DNA of 64,000 nt, from positions 45,607,820 through 45,671,819 of the forward strand of contig OY987301.1 in NCBI GenBank assembly GCA_963920635.1, given 5' to 3'. The position numbers were made by a program, and so were the translations under genes. Below are positions 57,109 to 64,000 of the stretch, piece after piece; within the stretch, counting starts at the first letter, position 1, and the number at the start of each line of letters is the position of its first letter. The stretch comes from Pseudeuparius sepicola (Eukaryota > Arthropoda > Insecta > Coleoptera > Anthribidae). The notes below the pieces were generated by a model, which did not search any database, was not told the DNA's origin, and worked only from the letters and a program-made list of their open reading frames with translations.

Positions 57109-59228
57109 CAGGGTGTTTCATAATTGCATGCTGATCCGGCAGGGGGATATTCCTTGGGCGATTTTAAGACAAAATTTTCATATTAACATAGGTCCCGAAA
57201 CGCTTCATTTTCGATATACAGGGCGGTAAAAATTGAAGAAAAAATCGGTTTTTCTTCAATATTTCGGAGACTGGTTTAGATATTTTTTTGATATTCAGTA
57301 CACGATATCTGCGTATAAAAGCAAGTATTTTAACAAAAAAAACATTTGTTCTGATTCCACCAGTGGCGTCCCTACAAACAGGTTTATACCCATTTTTGAG
57401 AAAAAAAATGTGACGCCAATGCTATTTTTCAAAATAAGAATTATTTTCCTAGTCTTTGTTGTGTGTCTATCAAAAATGAGCTCTTGACTTTTTGGCCTAC
57501 GATTGACGGTTTCCGAATTAAAAAATAAAAAGCATTTACTTGCTATGCCGCTATGGCAGATTAATTTATTATTGAAATCTTAACAATGAAATTAATTAAA
57601 TCATATCAGGTGTTGAAAATGTCGACCACCTGCAAGTATGCACGCCTCAACTCTTCTTCTCATAGATTCGCGTACTCGTTGAAAAATTCCTGGCGTATTT
57701 CTTATAGTGTTGCAGGAATCTGTTATGCGATTTCTCAGTTCTTCTTCAGTTTGGATTGGGGTGCTATAAACTAAGGTTTTAAGATGGCCCCATAAGAAAT
57801 AATCTAGACTGTTCAGGTCAGGGGATCTAGGCGGCCATAATTCTGTTCCTGCTCTGCCTATCCAGCGATTATTGTAATTTTGGTCCAAATAGGCACGTGC
57901 CAAAACAATAAAATGCGCAGGGGCACCATCGTGCATAAACCACATTCGATTTCGGATTAAAACGGGGACATCTTCCAACAGCACTGGTAAATCATTTTCA
58001 AGAAAGTGACGATAATTTTCTCCATTTAATCTTCCTGGCAGAAAAAAGGGTCCAATTAAATAGTCGTCAACAATTCCTGCCCACACATTTACCGAGAATT
58101 GTTCTTGGTGATTGACTTCGACGATTGCATGCGGGTTCTCTTCAGCCCAAAAGTGATTGTTGTGGAAGTTTCTAATTGCATTTCGGGAAAAACTGGCTTC
58201 ATCAGTAAATAATACTTCTCTGTCAAATAGTGGATTTTCAACAATTTTTTGAATAAACCATTGGCAGAAATTTATACGAAATGGAAAATCCCGAGGCAGT
58301 AAGGCCTGAACCCGTTGAATATGGTAAGGGTATAACAAAAAATCGTGAAGTATCCTCCAGACTAAAATATGGGAGATATTCAAATTACTAGCAATTTTCC
58401 TTGTGCTTATTTCGGGATTTTGCTCAACTGAATTAAGAACAGCTATTTCAGTTTCTTCTGTTCTTGCGATTCGTTTTTAAGTGGTGATCGGGTTTAAAAC
58501 ATCCCTTCTCGCGTAGTCTCCTATGAACGCTTGAAAAAGTTCTTGCATCTGGCACAATTCTTTGCGGAAAACGCTCTGCATACAGTCGCCTGGCTTCAAA
58601 TGCATTTCCATCCGCAAGACCGTACATGTAATGAATATCGGCAAACTCTGCATTCTCAAACATATTTTCTTATACTTATATCAATCACTCACATTCAGAT
58701 AAAGTATTGAAGTGAAAAATTTGACACTTGGTTGTAAACACAAAACTAAATCTCAGTGGCCTACTAGATTTTAAATAATAAATTAATCTGCCATAGCGGC
58801 ATAGCAAGTAAATGCTTTTATTCGGAAACCGTCCGTCGTAGGCCAAAAAGTCAAGAGCTCATTTTTGATAGACACACAACAAAGACTAGGAAAATAATTC
58901 TTATTTTGAAAAATAGCATTGGCGTCACATTTTTTTTCTCAAAAATGTGTATCGATCTGTTTGTGGGGACGCCACTGGTAGAATCAGAACAAATGTTTTT
59001 TTGTCAAAATACTTGCTTTTATACACAGATATCGTGTACTGAATATCAAAAAAATATCTAAACCAGTCTCCGAAATATTGAAGAGAAACCGATTTTTTCT
59101 TCAATTTTTACCGCCCTGTATATCGAAAATGAAGCATTTCCGGACCTAAGTTAATATGAAAATTGTGTCTTAAAATCGCCCAAGGAATATCCTCCTGCCG
59201 GATCAGCATGCAATTATGAAACACCCTG
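57109..59228 (-). mobile_element. Near-complete IS630/Tc1/mariner-type element
   Basis: CAGGGTGTTTCATAATTGCA begins at 57109 after TA; the inverse ends at 59228 before TA. Inverted repeats of about 470 bp (57109-57582 and 58765-59228) agree closely. They contain a second end-like motif, CAGGGCGG, about 113 bp inside (57222, with the inverse near 59114). A 1.06-kb transposase gene lies between them on the minus strand and is broken only by one frameshift. Both ends and the TA duplication survive, which suggests a relatively recent insertion. Confidence 0.9.
57601..58663 (-). pseudogene. Mariner-type DD41D transposase with one frameshift
   Basis: The first part (58448-58663) is the N-terminal DUF4817-like domain (YAERFPQRIVPDARTF). 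At an AAAAA run near 58478 the frame shifts. The second frame then carries the helix-turn-helix (EQNPEISTRKIASNLNISHI) and continues open to 57601. The catalytic residues are present: Asp in LFTDEASF (58201-58203), Asp in WFMHDGAP, and Asp in SLDYFLWG. There are 90 residues between the first two and 41 between the last two, so the spacing is DD41D. The conceptual protein of about 350 residues is full length for the family. Restored by host error or sequencing correction, it would look active; I do not claim that it is. Confidence 0.88.
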
Positions 59229-59239
59229 TATAATGGGGT

Positions 59240-59480
59240 TTTTTAGAGCGTGCTGAATGTTAATTACCATGCCAGAGACCATGAGAAAAGTTCCATTTCC
59301 TATTTTCTCGAACCCTTGTTTGATGATCTGACAGACAAATTAAGTGAGGTTATTATTGGTTTGACATTTAGTGTATTTTACCGGCCGGTTGTAGATTCTT
59401 CTTCTTCTAATGGGCCTTGTCAGCTGAGGGTTTTGGCTACTTAGCAACGATTGTTGTGCGCTGATTAATGAAATTGTTGT
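59240..59480. other. Unassigned sequence
   Basis: A 64-codon frame (59250-59444, +) has no recognisable features. Confidence 0.35.
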
Positions 59481-60450
59481 TTATTTGCAAGTTTGTTTAT
59501 TAGGAATACCCGCTAACGAATATAGTTGCGACTGGGAAAGATATAAAGGTTGAATAGCCTCCGGGATATAGCGTTCTCGAATGGTACTTTTGGTAGATTT
59601 AATGTTTTGTGGTTCTGGTGAGTCATCTGTCATTCGTACAATACCATTTCCAATTTCCGGGTCTTTCTCCTTCTTGGAATTCGGACATTTCCCATCAGCA
59701 AGGGTGCTTGAAGACGTTGCACCGGTGTTCTCCGTAAAAATTCATGGTGATTGAGTTCTGTGAGTAATCGATAAATTCGGATAAATCGGAAAACGCCGTG
59801 TAAAGAAGAAACCGGAGTAGGTTATTCTTCATTTCGACAAGGGATTCGTCGGATATTGCCGATTTCTTCAGATGCACCTTGGTAAGCCTTGACCTTCACG
59901 ACCACGTGCCACCATTTCACCAGCTCTTTCTTTCCAGCTGTGGATGATACTATCCTTTGGACATTAAGTTACTCCGAAGGTCACCAGAGGCCACACAATA
60001 TCTAAGTGAGTTAATATTTCCGGACCTCGCCATATTTCATAGGTATATTAAGACATGGTTCTCCTTTTAGGGCCTGTGTCTGTGTGTCTGCCTGTGCCTG
60101 TCTGTCTGTCCTGTTCAGTGTCCAGCTCCGTCGGTCCGTGTGTGGACGGGCGAAGGTACTGTATGTTCCTGCCGGTCAATATTGGATTTAGTCTCCACGT
60201 CTTCGTTCCGGACCTGTCTGGTTTCCGTCTAGCCTGGGCTGTTGGTGCAGTCTTGTACCGTAACCGCTGCATGGGATTGTAGCCCTGGGTTGGAGCTTCC
60301 AGGATCATAGGTCTTGTCAACGTAGATTGGAGGCTCGGGACAGATAAGTTGTAGTCGTAAGATTTTAGGGAAGGGAAAAACAGTAGCACTCTAGGAGTAT
60401 AGCGTGAGTCAAGGGGCCCGTTAATATTTTTGCACTCAATATTCAATTTT
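59480..60450 (-). pseudogene. Unidentified eroded coding-like region
   Basis: On the minus strand three long open stretches follow one another in different frames. The first is 132 codons (60446-60048, with IQYLRPSTHGPTEL). The second is about 63 codons (59886-59695, with KSAISDESLVEMKNNLLRFL and ITMNFYGEHRCNVF). The third is about 85 codons (59745-59485, with NSKKEKDPEIGNGIVRMTDD and RERYIPEAIQPLYL). Composition is GC-richer than the flanks and the peptides look protein-like. No family is recognised; a retroelement, an endogenous virus or a host pseudogene are all possible. Part of the upstream stretch is a gtctg simple repeat (60075-60120), which weakens the first frame. Confidence 0.4.
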
Positions 60451-60496
60451 TATGAAGCCCTGCCACCACCACGAACCTACCCCCCCCCCCCCCCCG

Positions 60497-60867
60497 CCGA
60501 CTGGAGCTACCCGTGGGCCACAAGCTAGCGTATAATTTTACTACAATAGTTTTCTTCAAATGATTACAACAAACATAAGTTATAACTAGTCATACCTTCA
60601 GTGGCGCACGTAAAAAACAAATTCTTGCGTTAGGGTTTTTTTTATTTGTCAGTGTAATTAAGCTCTTCAAGCACCGAACCCTGTTATTACTATTTTCTTG
60701 TGGAAATTGATCTCAGTTTCCCGTAAATTAATTAAAAATTAAAACTCTTGTCTTTCCCCCTTTTACACCCTAACAAAAGTGGCGCGTTCTTGTTGGTGGT
60801 GGTATCGTTTGGCGTTAACAAAGTACCCTAAAGAGTATCTTTTAAAATTATTTTGGACTATACAGTA
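60497..60867. other. Unassigned, after a poly-C run
   Basis: A 16-base C run at 60480-60495 precedes it. 'cagtggcgcacgtaaaa' at about 60600 resembles a hAT-type end without a partner. Confidence 0.4.
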
Positions 60868-62791
60868 TACAGGTCGTCTCATTCTCATTTTTGCAGGACC
60901 ATACTCAACTTGATTTTTTTAAATTACTAAATTTTACATATTTAAATTCGCCGTTTTATAGGCTTTATAACGCAGCTTTCTTTTTGAAATTTGGTCTAGC
61001 CAATCAAAAGTTATGGAACTTTTTATGGAAAAAAATGAGTTTGCAGGTGGCTATTGAAAATGACGCTGAAGACTTATTTTTTGTTTTATTGTACTGAGAT
61101 TTGGTGCGTTTGTAGAGAACACTTCTCCGTATCATGTGCTACTAAAAACGTCTCTTTATTTTATTCTGTTATTTTTTAGTGGCGATTCAAAGTTTTCGAA
61201 TTTCTAACGGCCATAACTTTTTTTTCAAATGCATTGTCCTATTTTTTTATAACTTTATCGTGTTCAGGAGATCATTTTGCACCTTTTTATTAAGTAAGTC
61301 CTATTCAAAAAATGGCCGTTTATGAAGATAATAAACATTTCCGGAGACACAACGCATTTTGCACAAAATTTACGATACTTATTATCTCCGCGTGCCATGG
61401 AAGTTAAAAACAAGTTCCCCACTGAGATGTGACAGGTGACACGTTTTTCTCAGGTGCATCATTGTTTAGTTGCATTGTTTAGTTCTTATTAAAACGTAAA
61501 AACAATGAATTTTACAAAAGATTAAATGGTCGATATGATTTATGTGTTAGCAACAAGACTTTACGCCCAAAGGTACCCAGACAGAAGACAACCCAGAGCA
61601 CGGGACTTCCGAAAAGCCCAATTAAAATTTGAAGAAACCAGGGAGTGTATGCCATCAAAAGCACAAGCGAAGAAAACCTGCGACTGAAGGGGAAAACCAA
61701 GACTTAGTCATGCAGTGTGTTGTGGAAAACCCTCATACAAGTGAGCAGTTGGGAATATCGCAAACTTCTGTTTCTAGAATTTCACCCCTATCATGTCCAA
61801 TTCGTACAAGGTCTTAACGAAAACGATTTTCTAGCAAGACAAAACTTTTGTTTATGGGCACGCTATATGGCTCGACTACAACAATTTTTTTTGATTTTGT
61901 GTTATTTACCTATGAATGTAATGAATGAAATGAAAGACGGCAAAGTAAATACTTATAATTACCATTATTATGATAATGTAAATCCTCATTTTATAAAAGC
62001 ACTTGACCATCAACATCGTTGGACGCTTAATGTCATTTCTTTGATGGTACATTGACTGGGGAATCCTATTTAATTTTTTTACAAACTAATTTCAACAATA
62101 TCTAGACTATTTAACTCTGGCAGTAATTCGAAAAATGTGGTTTCAACACGACGGTGCCCCTCCTCGTAGTAGTCGAATCGTACAAAATCATTTAAATAAT
62201 GAGTTTGGAGGAAGGTGGATTGGTCGAGGCGGTCCTGTTGCTTGGCCTGCTAGGTCGCCAGAATTAACCGCACCCGATTTTTTCCTCTGGGGTTATGTGC
62301 ACGATAAGGTTTATCAAACAGAGGTAACAACCAGGGACAATATGCAAGAAAGGACTATTGAGACCTTTGATAGCATCGATCAGGAAACACTTGAAGCAGT
62401 TAGCTTCTCTTTTTCAAGAAGAATCGAAGCATGTTTAGCGGGAGATGGTCGTCAATTTGAACACGTTTTATGATTTGTATACCTTTGGGATAAATAAATT
62501 CTTTGTTTTGAAATACTTATGTCGTGTTTCGTAGTGTTTTTAAGTTTTTTTTCTGTGCTATTAATACTGACATTTGCCTGTCACATCTCAGTGGGTAACT
62601 TGTTTTTAACTTCCATGGCACACTGAGATAGTAAGTATCGTAAATTTTGTGCAAAATGCGATGTGTCTCCGAAAATGTTTATTATCTTCATAACCGGCCA
62701 TTTTTGGGATATGACTTACTAAATAGAGAAGGTGCAAAATGATCTCCTGAACACTATAAAGTGATAAAAATAGGGCAATGCATTTGAAAAC
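60868..62791 (+). mobile_element. Decayed mariner-type element, right end truncated
   Basis: A degenerate left end, TATACAGGTCGTCTC, lies at about 60868. Inverted repeats at 61225-61440 and 62572-62791 share 'caaatgcattg', 'tcaggagatcattttgcacc', 'ttgtgcaaaa.cgatgtgtct' and 'ccactgagatgtgacagg'. The outer 0.35 kb on the left has no counterpart on the right, where a different repeat (62792) begins, so the right end was lost. Confidence 0.75.
61505..62473 (+). pseudogene. Mariner-type transposase pseudogene
   Basis: From ATG at 61505 the reading is interrupted by a stop after six codons and by several frameshifts. Landmarks are in order: MVDMIYVL and YAQRYPDRRQPRARDFRK (DUF4817-like), ENPHTSEQLGISQTSVSRI (helix-turn-helix), FTYEC (61905-61919), DHQHRWTLNV, WFQHDGAP (62150), and PDFFLWGYV (62275). 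The first catalytic Asp of FTDE is Tyr in FTYEC. The last two Asp are kept with 41 residues between them, as in the 57.6-kb element, but the sequences differ enough to be separate families. Confidence 0.8.
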
Positions 62792-62880
62792 AGTTATTTA
62801 TGTACCAAGGCACTGAAGTTCAACTTTTTATTACTCATGTGGAATTTAGTTGCCGAGGCCTCGACGGAAAAAGTGTACTT
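62792..62880 (-). repeat. Dispersed repeat 'gttataaaaagttgaac', inverted copy
   Basis: The reverse complement matches 11615-11705 at 'ggcctcg', 'aactaaattccaca', 'taaaaagttgaacttcagtg' and 'tacataaataact'. It abuts the truncated right arm of the decayed element. Confidence 0.6.
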
Positions 62881-62954
62881 GCCATTATAATATATTTGTA
62901 TAATAATTTATACAAATTATTAGCAATAGGGTGAATTTAAAAATAAAGTGTGAT

Positions 62955-63285
62955 ATGTCGTTTTCCTACGGAAAAGTGTACTTTTCCGCACGCATTTTAG
63001 TTTAGAAAGTGTCACTTTTCAGCAGTAGTGCGGAAAAATACTTTTCCGCATTACTTTTCCGCACTAGTGTGGAAAAGTGATACTTTCTAAACTAAAATGC
63101 GTGCGGAAAAGTGTACTTTTAATTTCTTTGCTTTTCCGCACGCTTGTAGAAAAAATAGTGTTCCTAACTCTTGCGGAAAGTGTCTTTTCCACACTCGATT
63201 TCTTGGCAGAACGACGCGTAGCGTGCAATCGCGTGCGAAAAAGTGGCACTTTCCGCACTTATTAGGAAATATACTATTTCTATGC
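62955..63285. repeat. GTGCGGAAAAGT hairpin-array repeat, copy 2
   Basis: This is longer than the copy at 25806, with about ten occurrences of gtgcggaaaagt-like words in both orientations. An almost perfect inverted repeat 'gcattttagtttagaaagtg'/'actttctaaactaaaatgc' is centred near 63035. The right half is collinear with the first copy. Confidence 0.75.
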
Positions 63286-63289
63286 TTTT

Positions 63290-64000
63290 AGGCTTTTCAA
63301 CTCGATATATCATGTAGGTTCGGAAACCCTCGCGCCTTGTCAAACCCGGAAAGCAGCCACCCTCACAGTGCGGCTATTCTTCACTTTTTTTTTCAAAAGA
63401 GTAACGCAATCCCGTACGCGCCGCGAATTAATTACCCGATGTTTAAAACTCCTGTGACAAACTCGACATTTAATAATTAGTTTTCTCTGAAAACGAATTC
63501 CAATTATGTTTGGTGGCAGCAGTTATGCCGGGGCCCCGGAAAAAATCAACCGCGGCGTGAAATTAATTAAATTCAAAACGTCCGCGGCAGCGCGGGCGCG
63601 CGCTTTTCCCCCGCACAAAAAAATGTTTATCATATTTTCACGTGGGAATCCGAGTCATCCGGCCGGACTATTGCTCTTCCTCCCTCCCGTTTTATGAAAT
63701 TCCTCCCCGGATGCCTTGTAACTTGGCAGAGAAGTCAAACGCGGTCCGACGCGGAACGAAATGCCCGGTCTAATTTCGATACGGTTGGGGGAAATCGTTA
63801 TTGGACGACCTTTGTGAGCGTTCTCTCTTAATAGATGGACAAGCTGTTCCAACTAACAGTTACATTTTTTGTTTTAATTTTTAGTAAGTCTGATACATAC
63901 AGTATGACACACCGGAACACCCGTAAAATTTGTAATTCTCGTCCGATTAGGATCGTTTTATTTAAAACGAGAGTGCATCAAAAACTGTACTTTAGGGCAA
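63290..64000. promoter_or_regulatory. GC-rich blocks with AATTA motifs
   Basis: CpG-rich words ('cgcgggcgcgcg', 'ggccggac') alternate with 'gaattaattac', 'gaaattaattaaatt' and 'aataatta', a pattern seen in conserved insect enhancers. The 62-65 codon frames are compositional. An untranslated exon or a regulatory element are alternatives; nothing decides between them. Confidence 0.3.

Noticed and set aside
60055..60282. 75-codon plus frame rich in Val/Cys/Leu
   Set aside because: It is driven by a gtctg simple repeat, and the opposite strand looks more protein-like.
1..64000. CRISPR arrays, prokaryotic operons, rRNA genes
   Set aside because: No regularly spaced direct repeats with unique spacers, no ribosomal RNA signatures and no bacterial gene organisation were seen.

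Overview
The window reads as nuclear DNA of an insect, possibly a beetle; the placement is inference from mobile-element style and no marker gene is present. It is AT-rich and gene-poor, with none of the operons, Shine-Dalgarno sites or dense coding of a prokaryote. Most of the open frames are chance or transposon frames. Nearly everything identifiable is transposon-derived: TA-flanked IS630/Tc1/mariner-type elements whose ends begin CAGGGTG or close variants, long palindromic (foldback) derivatives of them, hAT elements with 8-bp target duplications, and two eroded non-LTR retrotransposons.

Layout. 0-12 kb: a TA-flanked element (1384-3760), dispersed repeats, a GC-rich island (5.6-6.05 kb), a small foldback (9771-9952), a palindrome beside a hammerhead-ribozyme-like sequence (10480-10530, minus strand) and a small hAT MITE (11083-11265). 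12-24.5 kb: a long repeat with an internal direct duplication (16.8-18.4 kb), a tRNA-Pro-like sequence with an Ala anticodon (18588-18659), a complete-ended hAT element (18946-21021) and a 3.25-kb imperfect palindrome (21236-24483) carrying two outward-facing copies of one Cys-rich protein end. 25-36 kb: short repeats, a mariner MITE (26815-27510), a candidate 56-bp micro-exon (31790-31845), a hAT MITE (33034-33265) and perfect small hairpins. 36-48 kb: a mariner-type element keeping only the DNA-binding half of its transposase (36187-38154), a second copy of the 16.8-18.9 kb repeat with its core inverted and without the hAT (39.4-40.45 kb), and a cluster of palindromes (46.4-48.3 kb). 48-64 kb: a probable terminal coding exon (49516-49791), a 1.2-kb palindrome (50484-51687), two reverse-transcriptase pseudogenes (53.5-55.7 kb), a mariner-type element intact apart from one frameshift (57109-59228), an unidentified eroded coding-like stretch (59.48-60.45 kb), a decayed mariner-type element (about 60.87-62.79 kb) and GC-rich DNA at the end.

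The only likely host coding sequences are the two plus-strand exon candidates at 31.79 and 49.5 kb. If they belong to one gene, much of the window is intron, but that is inference. The most informative observations are the ribozyme-like sequence, the hAT insertion with a matching empty paralogous site, the flipped repeat core, the recurring CAGGG subterminal motif in unrelated elements, the near-intact transposase, and the duplicated splice acceptor.
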